A stretch of DNA of 64,000 bases from the NCBI RefSeq assembly GCF_018873765.1, contig NC_057924.1, positions 10,937,001-11,001,000 on the forward strand, read 5' to 3'. Each line of letters starts with the position of its first letter. Position 1 is the first letter of the stretch. Source of the stretch: Telopea speciosissima (Eukaryota > Streptophyta > Magnoliopsida > Proteales > Proteaceae). The notes beneath the pieces are model-generated. The model made no database searches, had not been told where the DNA came from, and worked only from the letters and a program-made list of their open reading frames with translations. Position numbers and translations under genes: made by a program. Positions 12,600-23,917 of the stretch are shown here, piece by piece.

Positions 12600-13857
12600 G
12601 TCATGCATAGCTCTTATATTTATTAGACTGGTATTTTTGGCCTACCTCAATCCATCATCTTGAAAGTGGAATCTACGATGAGTGCCTTTTTATGTAAAGG
12701 CATTGACGATGATAAATTTCTCCACACCATCAATTGGAAAGTTTAGTGTGCCTTCCCAAACAAGAAGGGGGTATTGGTTTGAGAAGAATTAAAGAAGTTA
12801 ATCTTGCAGGTATTTTAAAGCTCGTTTGGTAATTGACACCTAAAAGTAAGAGTTTATGGGTGGACTGAATCCATATATCTTAAGGAGAATTCTATTTGGA
12901 CAATTTCTTGCCCCTTAGATGCTTCTTGGCCTTGGTGCAAGATCTTGAAATAAGGACATTTGATCGCTCTAGTTATCAATTCCAAATTGAATGATGGAGC
13001 CTCCACCTTCCTTTGGCTAGATAACTGGCACCCCCTGAGGGTCCTTCTCAATGTCTATGGAGATTCCATTTGTTACCTTTCCAGGATTGACAAACTTGCC
13101 AAAGTATCTTCCATTTTCATCAATAGGTGTTGGTGTATTGGTCGGGTTTTCCCTCCTAGTATGCTTGAGGCTCGTAGAGCTTGTGAGGGAATTAGTAGGA
13201 GGCCTAGGGGATTCAAGGATCTTGTGGGGTGGAGTGCTTCCCATTTTGGTCGCTTCTCCTTTTCTGTTTGGAATCTAGTGAGAGCATCGGCCATCCTGGT
13301 GTCCTGTTTCGAAGTGGTTTGGTTCAAGATCCACATCCCTAGGCGGCTAGGCATAGCTTTATTGTGTGGAGAGTCCTGACTAGACTCTTCCAACTCAAGC
13401 CTTTCTCCAAGATAGACATGTTCCCTCGCCATCCTCGTTTTTTGTGGAATGCAGTAGAGGATATTGACCATTTATTCTTCCGCTGCCCCTTCTCAAAGCA
13501 ATTTTGGGAAGGGATTCTGTGTAAATATTAGTTTACGAATTGGAGGATTGGAGACCTTAAGGTTGAATGGAGGTGAATTAGGAAATACTTTAAAGGGAAG
13601 TCCTTTTTAGACTCAATTGGTAAGACTGCTTGGACCTATCATCTATCATATTTGGATGGAGAAGAATCATAAGAACTGGGCTAGGCGTTCTAGAACCATC
13701 CACCAAATCTGGGAATCAATCTCATTTGAGATTAGGGGTAAGGTGCAATCCTTCCAAGAGACTCCTGTATTGACACTCCACGCAATAGGTTTAAGGTTAC
13801 TTCTTGGGATTTACCGACTCGGCTTGTACCTCCCGTTGCTTCCAGTTCTAAGGGTGG
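12600..13857 (+). pseudogene. L1-type LINE remnant (end of RT and zf-RVT region)
   Basis: Conceptual translation across frameshifts gives YIYWTGIFGLPQSI, then LPKQEGGIGLRRIKEVNLAGILKLVW and, in the frame 12960-13379, DGASTFLWLDNWHP followed by FKIHIPRR. It closes with a cysteine/histidine region containing EDIDHLFFRCPF. This order (thumb of the reverse transcriptase, then the zinc-binding zf-RVT module) is that of plant non-LTR retrotransposons. Stops and frameshifts are frequent. The same family occurs at 60646-62232, where the order is clearer. The 3' end seems cut by the opposing element that begins at 13858. Confidence 0.8.
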
Positions 13858-14310
13858 TTTTTTTTTTTTTTTTTTTTGATGGAAAAAGAGGAAAATATAT
13901 TAGAATAAGCAAGAAAGAGTATTTACAATATTGTCATTGAGCATCATCGGCTCTTGGGATTTACAAACATACTTGATAATAGCATTGAAAGAGTTCAATA
14001 TAGACTCATGTGGACTAGTTCGAAACAGAACTGTGTTGACCAATATACTAGTTTGAAGAAGAAACTTGATAGTTGCTAGAGGACGAATAGAACTTGTAGG
14101 ATTATGAATCATCTCAACTGCATCCTTGTTAATGCACCAAACTTCCTTGATAGAGTAGCCATTCATTCGCACATAATCCAAACCTTGAGAGATACCAAAA
14201 AATTCTGATTCTATAGTGTCAGTAGTGTTCAAACAACCTGCAGCAAAAGTTGTACAATCCCCCTTGAAAGAAATAGCAAAAACCCAATCCGAACTGTTTA
14301 TGATCATGGA
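13858..14310 (-). pseudogene. LINE 3' tail with RNase H-like domain
   Basis: The minus-strand frame 14307-13900 encodes DWVFAISFKGDC, AESEFFG-like TIESEFFGISQGL, and a VWCINKDAVEMI segment. This pattern resembles the RNase H-like domain (RVT_3) that closes many plant LINE ORF2 proteins. It is followed on the minus strand by a poly(A) run, seen as T at 13858-13877. The element is 5'-truncated and abuts the opposing LINE remnant on its left. Confidence 0.65.
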
Positions 14311-14881
14311 TGTATAGTTTTTTTCTTTTTGGCTCTCTCTGGCCTTTCTTGTAAGGATCCCCTTTTATTTCCTGCTGAATATATTGGTTATTCATCACCC
14401 CCCCCCCCCCCCACATATATATATCACTTCTAACTGATGCATTCAAGATTTTCTTGCATATGACCATGCCACCTCTATTGACTTGTCTCTCAATTTATTA
14501 TGTTTTAGAGCTACTCCAAAATCACATATAATGTGTTCATTTCTTATTTTATATTTTATAGTCTTACCACTCATGCATCTCCACATCCCCACCTCTGCTA
14601 TACTAATTTTATTTATAAGTTTTTAATTTTTTTTTCTGTACCACCCAACTGTTAACTTCATACTGTAAAAAAATTTCTTAGACTTTTAATGGAATGCATC
14701 GATTACATTACAGACCATAAGCACCTCTCCACATCTTTAACCTGGCTTTACTTATTTGTTTCACATCTTCCTCAATTTCTCCTTTTACTTGTGATTGAAT
14801 CTAGGTGTTGGGTCTGTAAGAGAATATATATTCTTTTAATGGGAAAAATGAGATACCAATGATATAATATAATACTTCCTA
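14311..14881. other. Spacer, no gene seen
   Basis: This AT-rich sequence has a C15 run at 14398-14412 and no coding signal that I can support. Confidence 0.4.
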
Positions 14882-16649
14882 AATAAATAAGGGAAAATAT
14901 CTACCATCCCCTCAAAGTTTGCCTAATATCAATCCAGTACCTAAGTTTTGAAAAATATATATCCCTCCCCTACTTAATAAAGATTATATCAACCGTACGT
15001 TAAAAAACACTATTAAGTAATGACATGGCATGTACAAAATTTTCAAAACCCCAAAATACCTTTCATGTCATTTTATTCCAATTTTACCCATCCTGCTTTC
15101 CCTTTTCGTCTTCTTTTCCCATTTCCTATTTTTCCTCTGTGCTGCTTCTTCGTCTTCCGCTAGCACCACCTCCACCTCTGCCGTCTCCGATCCATCACCA
15201 AAGACAAGCCCAGCCATCACCATTTGCACCGTCGTAAACCACTGATGCCTCGAATCAATCATTAGCTTCAACACAGGACATCATCCGCACCGTCGTGTCT
15301 ATCCCACTGTTTCTCCGCCTCGTGTGACCGTGTCGACCCCAGGTATGCGATTCTTAGTTTCGTCTCGCATAGTTGCCCCATCGCCACTCCTCCTATCCAC
15401 CGCAATGCTGGTGCCATTAATTGCAAGCAGCTCCACCGCCCACATTAAATGTGACATCGAGTCTTCCCCATCCTCCACTTAGTCAACAAAGCACCGAATT
15501 CAACCATGCCTGTTAAATCTCCGATCATCCATTTTGTCTTTTCTTCTCTAGTGTCTCACCCTCGTCGTTTCTTCTCTCTACATTTGTTCTACTCACTGCA
15601 TTTCGTCTACTTCATTCTACCTTTTTTTTCTTTCTTATATCTTGTTTGTCTTTTCTTCTCTAATGTGCCATCCACCCAGTTTCTTCCCTCTTCCCATTTA
15701 TTCTACACTAAATGAATAGAGAGAAGAAAAACCGTTCTTCTCCGAACGCGGCGGAGATCGAACCCATTGAACCAAACCCAACAGCTCCAGTAGCCATTAA
15801 CAGTAGTAGCAGAAATGAGGAGGGAAGAAACGCAGAATCCCTTCTGGGGAAACATCTCTAGTTGGGTTTTGTTGCGATTGGGTTTTCCTCGTCCAACGAT
15901 ACTTATTGATGTTAAAAGAATTTTTCTCTGAGCTGAATGCCAAAAATTGAAGTTCGGACGAACAAGCATACGTTATTTTTTTACAGTTCCAGTGAAACGT
16001 TAGAGCTGGGACGCGATGCCCATAAACAGTGCCTTAATCTTCATAAACAAAGGTAGTTACTGCAATTCCTGATAGTTAAAAACGTTGCAAATAGGCCTGA
16101 AACAGGCAAGTATCAACCTAAAATCGATTAAAATGACCTTGAATTACTGGGTCGAATTGACTGGATTCAGGATCGATGGTCATTCCGATTCAAATAGATT
16201 GATTCAACTAATTCATTTCTGAGTTATCAACTTAGCCAACAGGGAAAAAAAGAGTGAAGAATCAGAAATATATTTGGCATATGTTTCGCAGGAGGGGTTT
16301 CGGCGGTGTGGTGGTGGCGGAGGTAGAAGAGGATCGGAGGCGGCAGGGGTGGCGATGATGGTGGTGCTAGCGGAAGAAGAAGAAGCAACACAGAGGAAAT
16401 GGGAGAAGAAGACGAAAAGGGAAAGTAGGGAAAGGGTAAAATTGAAATAAAGTTATGTGAAGGGTATTTTGGGATTTAAAAATTTTTGTACATGCCATGT
16501 CATCACTTAATGCTGGTTTTTAACGGTTGGAATACGGTTTATATAATCTTTATAAAGTAGGGGAGGGGTAGATAATTTTCAAAACTTGGGTATTGGATTA
16601 ATATTAGGCGAACTTAGAGGGGAGGGGTAGATATTTTCCCAATAAATAA
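14882..16649. mobile_element. Mutator-like foldback element with 9-bp target duplication
   Basis: The element body is 14891-16640. It starts GGGAAAATATCTACC and ends GGTAGATATTTTCCC. The inverted repeats extend about 300 bases (roughly 14891-15193 and 16335-16640), including the mirrored pair CGCTAGCACCACC and GGTGGTGCTAGCG. The flanks are perfect 9-base direct repeats, AATAAATAA, at 14882-14890 and 16641-16649. Long inverted repeats with a 9-bp duplication are the hallmark of Mutator-like elements. No transposase is recognisable in the 1.1-kb interior, so this is a non-autonomous copy. Confidence 0.85.
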
Positions 16650-17003
16650 TCATTTCAGGTCATATCGGGTTCGACCTGAATCAGTCTCTCTTTGGTTTGC
16701 TTAAAATTCTTGAAACCAGAATCAAACAATTCCCAAAGAAAAAAATACTGTGCAATCATATTTAGTAATATTTTGTGAATCAAATAAACCCCCAAAGAAA
16801 AAACTGTGCAATCATATTTAGTAATTTCTCTCTCTGGTAATGAGCAATCACATGTAAGTATTTGAAGATACATTCTGTACCTTTTGCAACTGTTCCTAGA
16901 GCCTATTAGAAAGCCAAATTGAAAAATTAAGTGTGAGAGAAAAAGGGTGGGTGGGGTGAGAGGAACCATGAGGCAGATAGTATCCCAATGAAACTAAATG
17001 TGA
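16650..17003. other. Spacer 3' of the unassigned gene ending at 17004
   Basis: An internal near-repeat of about 55 bases (CAATCATATTTAGTAAT occurs at 16754 and again at 16809) is the only feature seen. It may include the 3' UTR of the minus-strand gene. Confidence 0.4.
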
Positions 17004-19380
17004 CTATACACAGCCAACTGGTTGCCCTCCCAACAGATAGGCTGGAGCAATATCCTCATTCTCATCGGATGAGCCATGAAATTTCACGGAGGATGGCTGT
17101 GTAAGAATCCCATCCAGAGATTGGTCCATTAAGTCTTTCCAAAACTGATTCAAAGATACTAAAGCTCTGTCCAAACATTCGAAATGATCATTACTAATGG
17201 AACTGAAAGTCTGTAAATTGATCAGAAGATTCGTCTAATTGGCTAAAATCCATTGATTGAACAAAAGTGAACATTATGGAAAAACATATTGAATATATGA
17301 AGAGAAGTTCTATACCTCATTAAACTGTTCTTTTACGGCAACTTTAATCTTAAAAATTGGACTTGAGAAATCAACTTGAATATACACTGCATGTCTGTCT
17401 TTTTGGAGGGGTTGGGGGTGTGTGAAGCACATTGGTTTCATTTTATTATTTCATCACTTTTTCTGTAAATATCTTTGTTGATACCTATAAATGGTGCACT
17501 ACTGCACTCCTTTAATTGGTTGTAATTTGTGCATGGGGAACCAATCATGTTGCAGGGTAACTGCTCTGTTTCCCTTGATGGAAAGACAGGGATGATTACT
17601 TTTCTTTTCTTCAGGCAGAAACAACTCAAACAAGTAATATTTAACAACAAATGAAAATGAAGAAAGTATAGCATATATTGGCAGGACAGAGGATAAGTAA
17701 AACAAAAAATTACTGAATCAATAAAAATTTAATAAAAGTGCTTGTACCTGATTAATGGATTGTGGAGGCTCGAGAGTTGCTGCAGCTGAAAGCACTGATA
17801 CAAGAACTTGTGTTTCTAGTACAAGGTTCAATTAATTTATCCTGAAAAAACAAAGCAACTATCAGAAAAGTCCATATTTCCATTAAACATAATTGGACAG
17901 AATGCATTGAGGTTTAGCATAATTTTATTTTAGAAAGAGCAACTACCAAAGAAATTTCTCTTTCTGAAGGCAAGAGCAACTTGCATATGCTAACAAAGCC
18001 TCTTGGAGGAACTTGGCTAGATAGACAACAGATAAGCAGGGAATGTTTGATATCTATGGTACTGCTTTGGGGGGGGGGGGGGGGATCCTGTGATACGTGA
18101 TTAGCCTTTTGTTATTTATTCATCCTATACCACTCCTGTATTGTAAGCCCTACTCTTACTAAGAACAGTATGTCGTGAGGAGCTTTGAGGCATTCATACT
18201 TTCAATTTTCTTTTTCTCTTCTCCTTTATTCTTCCTCTCTGGCTCCTATAGTCTGATTTTCCTCAAATAAAGAATGAAACGAGAGCATAAGCTTTATTTA
18301 TCCTTCTCTTTTGGGGCAAATGCATGTTTTAACTTCAAAGAAGTCAAAATTTGACTTGGGGATAGTGTATTCAATATCATTTTAGCCAGAAATGCAAATG
18401 TTGTAGGCACTCACAAGCTGATGGAAGTAAGACTTAACTGTGAGCAAGTCGATAACTGAAGAGACGAATCACTATAAACATCAACGTACAGAGAGACAAA
18501 GTTGCCTTTCAAGGATCCTGAATATCTATTCGACCCATCCGGTTTCCAATCCCTAAGATAAAGGACAGGTATTCCAAAAGGGATTCTGAAGGGGAGTAAT
18601 CAAAGCTCTTATGAAAGAGCATGCTGGAGACAGGTTACAAGTATGCTACCATTTGACTGGAGCAATTTAAGAATGAAAATATGATGGTCTCAAGACTTAA
18701 TAATGCTCCACAGCAGTTCAATCTGCATATAATTAAAGTGGCCTAAAAAAACAAAGAAATTAGATTTTTCAAGGGTGCTTCTTTAGTGCTATATGGCCCC
18801 AAGATTAGAAAGTACCTTGTGAGTTTGATGTCTTACCAAGATTACCTCCTGTTCATTTGAATGGTAATATGATGAGTCAAACGTGAAGAGCTTTGGGATC
18901 ATCTCTGATCGCATTTGGTTAGAGACTTTGAATTACAGTAATTTACAAGAAAAAGCAGTCTGTACACTGTGGATGCTATACTATTGCTCCAGCCCACATG
19001 GGGCCCTCTACAAAAGAAAACCTAAACCCCTTACAAAATGCTTTAATACTAGCTCATATACTCAAACCTACTCATTTACAAAATCCTCCCATGTATCCCA
19101 ATACAAAAGGTATTAACCTCCCTGAATTCTGGTACAATAGAAAACCAGCTATAGTCTAGCCTCATAGCCTTCTGTGCAACAGAGGTAGATAATTCTTCCT
19201 TGCGTTCAAAATGCGGCATTTCTCTCCTGCCAAATGCACCAACATATTGTAAATGGAACCAGCTCCTCAGAACATCCATTCTTCTCTCCAAAGGACAACC
19301 TTCCCATTCACCCATCCTAGCAAGGCGGGAGCTTAGAAAAGCCAGCTCACCCTCATCACCGAGAGGTAACCCCCACACTT
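17004..19380 (-). CDS. Unassigned multi-exon gene (exons partly resolved)
   Basis: The clearest piece is a terminal exon at 17004-17210: acceptor TTTACAG, 68 codons, stop TAG, with the segment NQFWKDLMDQSLDGI and the end GGQPVGCV. A preceding exon ending TLEPPQSINQ with donor CAG|GTACAAG at 17748 joins in phase 0. Further exon-like stretches are around 18830-18910 (MIPKLFTFDSSYYHSNEQE) and 19076-19380 (contains FHLQYVGAFGRREMPHF, then a TAA). I do not recognise the protein. The last stretch has its own stop codon, so it is either a separate gene piece or not coding. Most of the region is repeated in unit 2 (26.25-28.3 kb), but there the counterpart of 19076-19380 has a frameshift and a stop, and the terminal exon is absent. 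Confidence 0.4.
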
Positions 19381-19999
19381 CTAATGTGAAAAAAAATAAA
19401 TAAAAGGGATGAAAAACATACTCATTTGGAACCAGAAAGATGCAAAAATGCATTAAAGGGCATGCCCTATTCCATTTTCTGGTCATTTCAGCACAGCTTG
19501 GAAAGGGCTTGTAAATTTCCTTGCTAGTGTGTGTTTGTTTTGGGGGAGGGGGGTTTTAAGTGGGTGAGAAGAGTCCACAATTGTATGCTTATTACTATTA
19601 CATGAGAGGGACCGAATTGGGGATTTAAGGTAGCTGCTCCAGACATCTCATATCCATGTGATGTAGCATGAATAAATAATGATAGACTCATTTGCTACTA
19701 AAAGATTTAATAGTGATAGAAGAATAACATAGCCATTATAAAGAATCTGCAGAAAATGTTGCATTAAACAATGAAAGATCAAGTGTTTATATACATGTAT
19801 GAACACTAGAGGCTGTACCATCTGACCCTCATGAACTTGAATAAACAAGGATTCCCTATTGCAATCTCCCAAAACCAATGGAACCAAAAGAAACTAAATA
19901 ATATCCATCCCTACGGACAAATTGCCCTTGTAAAAGTCAAAACCCCTCTCCGATCAGTTCCTCCTACAGTTTGATACTTTTCTTTGTAAGTCTATTCCA

Positions 20000-21094
20000 C
20001 TATAATACCAAAGATCCTGAAGCCTTTGATACTGGCTTCAAACTGTCATCACCAATAGAAGGCTCATCAGAGTCATTGATCCTCCTCCGCTTTTGACCTC
20101 CCACTGCAGATTCTTCAACAATACTCACAGATAATTGAACCTTTGTATCATTGGCCAAATCTGGAGCAGTTTGAACTTGAACACTCTCTGCTTCTTTGGT
20201 ATTGTCAGTATCCTCTGATACGAATGGATGATGTAGAAGCATGGCGGCTGTCCATCTGAACATGCTAGTCCTCACAAAACACCTCTTCAAGAAATCCTTC
20301 CCTTCTTTGGACATCTTACTCGGGGTCTCGGGAAATTCCGTGCTGGAGCCGATCAGAGAAAGAAGCTCATCAACATCCATGTCAGACTCGCAATTCCAGG
20401 CAGGTTTCCCACTAATCATCTCAGCCACAACACACCCAAGAGCCCATATATCAGAGGGGGCTTCCTGTTCCTTGCGTGCAACAGATTCCGGTGACATATA
20501 CAGAGGGGTTCCTCTCAAACTCCAAGCTTGGCGTTTATTCTTCCTCTTCCTCTGTTCTCTCATGGTATTTTTGGCGGAACCAAAATCAGCAACCTTCGCG
20601 ACGTAGTCATTATGACTTGTGTCTAAAGAAGAAGACGAGCAAAGCACGAGCAGAATATTCTGGGGCTTGATATCGCAATGAACGTAACCACGATCATGAA
20701 TGTGGTGAAGACCCTGAAGAATCGAGCGGGTGTAGCGCCTAACATCGGCCTCAGGCAATCCGCCATGGGAGTTCTTAATCCGAGAAGCTAGGGAACCTCC
20801 AGAGGCATATTCCAACAAGACATTGTAGGTTAGCTCACCATTCTCCCTAGTGATCTCGTCTCCGTAGCAGCGCAGAATGTGAGGGCATCCTTCGAGCCTG
20901 GTGAGTATCTCCCTTTCCTTCTGAATCGTTCCGGAGTGAGAGACCTCAGCCCATTTCACAGCCATTAATGGTGGGAGATGGTTTCGACGCTTGTTGGCTT
21001 TCTGCTTTGCTGTGGCCAAAGAAACAGTGCCGAAGTTCCCTCGAGCAATGGTATCGCCTCTCATCCACATTCCTCGTTGACTCTGTCGCTCCAT
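20000..21094 (-). CDS. MAPKKK17/18-like protein kinase, copy 1
   Basis: This is an intronless gene of 364 codons. Kinase landmarks: glycine loop IARGNFGTV (residues 16-24, first glycine replaced by alanine), MAVKWAEV with catalytic lysine K47, hinge EYASGG (95-100), catalytic loop HCDIKPQN with D141, DFG at 170-172, RGTPLYMSPES (194-204), SDIWALGC and HHPFVSED at the end of the lobe. HCD instead of HRD, the single exon and the motif GTPLYMSPES place it in the MAPKKK17-21 branch of plant MEKK-type kinases, which in Arabidopsis act in abscisic acid and stress MAPK cascades. The C-terminal tail has a basic patch, KRRRIN (335-340), that might be nuclear targeting. TATAAATA lies about 170 bases upstream of the start, and the leader has telo-box-like CCCTAA repeats. 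Confidence 0.93.
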   Translation of the reverse strand: MERQSQRGMWMRGDTIARGNFGTVSLATAKQKANKRRNHLPPLMAVKWAEVSHSGTIQKEREILTRLEGCPHILRCYGDEITRENGELTYNVLLEYASGGSLASRIKNSHGGLPEADVRRYTRSILQGLHHIHDRGYVHCDIKPQNILLVLCSSSSLDTSHNDYVAKVADFGSAKNTMREQRKRKNKRQAWSLRGTPLYMSPESVARKEQEAPSDIWALGCVVAEMISGKPAWNCESDMDVDELLSLIGSSTEFPETPSKMSKEGKDFLKRCFVRTSMFRWTAAMLLHHPFVSEDTDNTKEAESVQVQTAPDLANDTKVQLSVSIVEESAVGGQKRRRINDSDEPSIGDDSLKPVSKASGSLVL

Positions 21095-21116
21095 CTTGGA
21101 GCACTCAGAAATCAGA

Positions 21117-21140
21117 ATGTTAGGGTTAGGGTTAGGGATT
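21117..21140 (-). promoter_or_regulatory. Telo-box-like repeats in the kinase 1 leader
   Basis: On the minus strand the leader contains three consecutive CCCTAA units shortly upstream of the ATG. Copies 2 and 3 have fewer intact units at the matching place (30126-30146 and 42124-42139). Telo-box motifs (AAACCCTAA) are known in 5' regions of many plant genes; activity here is inferred only. Confidence 0.5.
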
Positions 21141-21263
21141 TTCTCTCTCTTGTAACGAAGAGCTTACAATGGAGCGGGAGTTAGGGTTTTCTAGCTCAAA
21201 CAAAGAGCTGAGGATTACTTCCGCTGCAATGAGAGAATAACCGAAAGCGTACGCGGGGGTGCT

Positions 21264-21271
21264 TATTTATA
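21264..21271 (-). promoter_or_regulatory. TATA box of kinase 1
   Basis: TATAAATA on the minus strand, about 170 bases upstream of the ATG at 21094. The same motif occurs at the equivalent position in the other two copies. Confidence 0.65.
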
Positions 21272-21565
21272 AGTAAAACAGCAGTACAGAAGCAAGTCAT
21301 GCGATGGCACACGAATGACTAACGAACTCATGTGATGTCCTTCTCTTACATGAATCCCGATTTCCTGTTACGGCGGTGCTGGGTGAACTTCAATCCAGAC
21401 CGTGTTTCATGGTCGTTGTTTAATTACCGCTGATCTGATGTTGGTAATTATTGTAAAGTACATGGGATTTGTCATTCTGTTGTCTTTACCAACTCCGTTT
21501 ACACATTTACTCTATTTATTTAAACAAAAATTAAATAAATTTAGAAAGAAATAACGTTACTTGGG

Positions 21566-21571
21566 CACGTG
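21566..21571. promoter_or_regulatory. G-box/ABRE-type CACGTG upstream of kinase 1
   Basis: CACGTG lies about 300 bases upstream of the TATA box. Copy 2 has CACGTG at 30550-30555. The motif is bound by bZIP/bHLH factors and is a core of abscisic acid response elements. A role in regulation is inferred from the family, not shown. Confidence 0.4.
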
Positions 21572-22106
21572 CGGTATGCTGCCCCTATGGTCAGACACAG
21601 GGTCGAATAAAATGTCGAATAAAATGATCGCCACACCCCCAAGAATTTATTATATTTTGGGGTGGGGGAGATTGTGGTGAGAGGTAAAAAAGCATCATGG
21701 ATAAGAGAGAGGGGAAAGGAAGGAGAGAAATTAGGGTTGAGATAAGATTTAAAAACACGGAATCGGGAAAGGGATTGATCTCTATTGATTTCGATTTTGA
21801 TTCCAATTATTATTGTTCTAGAATCGGTTGAGATTCAATTATCGTCTTCAGTTGATTTCGAATTGAATTAACCACTGATTTTGCCTGTTTAGACTTCTAT
21901 GTAGTACTCCTCAATTGACACGTTAGAACAAAATAAACGGATCTTCAATCTAATGATAAGCTTTTAGTTACTTGTCTTCAATCTAATGATAAGCTTCCTT
22001 ACTTAGATGACTAATCCATGGTTAGAAGTTAACAGGAAAATGCTCCCATTAGAAAAAAAACATTATAAGCTTCCAATAAACTTTCCTTATTATTTAGTCA
22101 TATTTA

Positions 22107-22109
<3 letters not shown>

Positions 22110-22145
<36 letters not shown>
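22110..22145. repeat. (AT)n microsatellite
   Basis: An uninterrupted alternating TA run of about 36 bases. Confidence 0.95.
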
Positions 22146-22148
<3 letters not shown>

Positions 22149-22353
22149 TCAAATCCTCAACCGTCAATATTGAAAGAATGCCCAAACAATAACTCAGACT
22201 ACAAGCCATGCCCTAGAACTATCTATATTATATTATTAGGTCCAACATCCAAGGCATCCAAAAAGGCCTAGGTGGCATTCCAGGATGCAACCCAGAGCCA
22301 CCTACATACTTGATCTCCTATTGGAGCCAATATGTTTAATACAGAACACAGAA

Positions 22354-22517
22354 AAGTTCTCTGTGGAGGGGAGTGTGCCGCCCACGCCAAAACACAAAGG
22401 GGGTGAAATGACCGCCTCGCCCCATGAAAGGTGGAAATCCCACCCCCATAATGCCAATATGTGTGCTTTCATTGGCCTTCGTGCACGTGCAGGGATCGAC
22501 GCACCTCCACAGAGGAC
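22354..22517. mobile_element. Foldback MITE-like element in unit 1
   Basis: Ends are inverted: GTTCTCTGTGGAGG on the left and CCTCCACAGAGGAC on the right. The related-looking element at 46914-47050 also starts with a GTTCT(T/C)TGTG-type end. No coding content. Confidence 0.5.
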
Positions 22518-23164
22518 CTCAGCCCTAATTAATTAATCTCTCTCAATTATTGCAGTCGCTTCTACTCTGTCATGCGATACTTGCATAACACTCTTAAAAA
22601 ATGCAAACGTTTCATAAAATCACAACTGGTCACACAAAAATCCAACAAAGAAATCATAGAAACTTCACCTTTAGTTAAAGGCTTGAACAAAAGCACATAG
22701 TGGATCCAAAACCAAGAACTAGAACCTGAACATTCACCAAATTAAAGATTGTATTGTATGAAATCATTTTTATGCATTATTGAAATGATTTGATACCTTC
22801 AAATGCTATGAAGAACCTATAATTATATTCCATAATGATTTCAATGATCCCCCTGAACTTGCATTCCTATCAAGCATGAACTCCTTCCTTTCGATCAAAT
22901 AGCAAATTAACAGCTAAAAAAAAACAAACAAAGAGACCACTTCTTTTTTTTTCCTCCTCTCAACAATGGAGGAAAAAAGCATCATAGATAACACGTACAA
23001 CCCAATACAAAAAGGAAGAAGAAAATAAACAATAAAAAAGGGCAATTCAATTCGCTATCTTCTTTTCACCATCCATTGGAAAATGATTTCCTCGTCATCA
23101 ATTTTATCCTTTCCTTTCCCCTATTTTTTTGTCTATAGAATTAAAATACCTAGAAACAAAAATA

Positions 23165-23917
23165 AGTACAGACACATTTTTTTTTGCTAAAGGCGAGCAA
23201 AGTATGTATTGATTTTACATAAAAGGTGTTACAGGTATGACTGGAAAACCAACTAAAAAACTCAGAAATCTGCCATTTTACCTTCGGCATGGCAATCAGC
23301 AAAATGGCAAACCTTGGAAAACTTTACAAAAGCTATGTGAAACAATCGAAAACCATTGACCCGAGAACAAGCTTAAGTAAATCTGTAGTATGGGCACCCA
23401 AGCGCTTCCCAAGAGGTCGCCTGAACAATGAAATTAGGGGAAACATTTCAGTTATTAGAAGTTTTAAACTTGGCAGCATGATTAGCTAGCGCATCTGCAG
23501 CCGCATTCGCTTCCCGGTAACAGTGGGTGGTTCTCCACTGTATGGAGTCAAGGAAAGTAGTGACCGACCACCATGTCTGCATGAAGCACCATGGAATCTT
23601 GCGAGAAAGAATGGATGATACCACTGCTGCCGGTCGCTCTCAATCCAAAGCTTGTCAATATTTAACTCCTGAGCTTGTTTTACTCCCACAAAGAAGGCGC
23701 CAATCTCTGCCATGAAATTAGTTCCCACTCTCTGATAAGAAGCAAAGCATCTACCAGCTGAACCAAGACAGTCTAGAAAAAGGATTGCCCAAGGATGACC
23801 CATCAATGTTTAGTTTCCACCAACCTATAGGGGGCTGCCTCCACCTTATCTCAATTATTTTTTCCGTTGGAGATTTTGTTATAGCAATATTGAACTTCCT
23901 AGACAAAGTAAAGACAC
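23165..23917 (-). mobile_element. LINE 3' fragment with RNase H domain, insertion dated by empty site
   Basis: The insert is 23176-23906, flanked by the near-identical 11-mers AGTACAGACAC (23165-23175) and AGTAAAGACAC (23907-23917). Unit 2 has a single AGTAAAGACAC at about 32362 and no insert. On the minus strand the sequence encodes the RNase H-like module, with PPIGWWKLNIDGSSLGNP and then NFMAEIGAFFVGVKQAQELNIDKLWIESD in another frame. It ends in a poly(A) run (T at 23177-23185 on plus). The copy is 5'-truncated and frameshifted. Poly(A) next to a direct repeat is the expected result of target-primed reverse transcription. Confidence 0.88.

Noticed and set aside
15025..15274. Open frames in the foldback arms near 15.1 kb
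   Set aside because: They lie in the terminal inverted repeat of the Mutator-like element and recur in the opposite arm, so they are part of the repeat.
20241..20670. Plus-strand open frames opposite the kinase genes, repeated in all three copies
   Set aside because: They are antisense shadows of the kinase coding sequence, and their conservation follows from the kinase.
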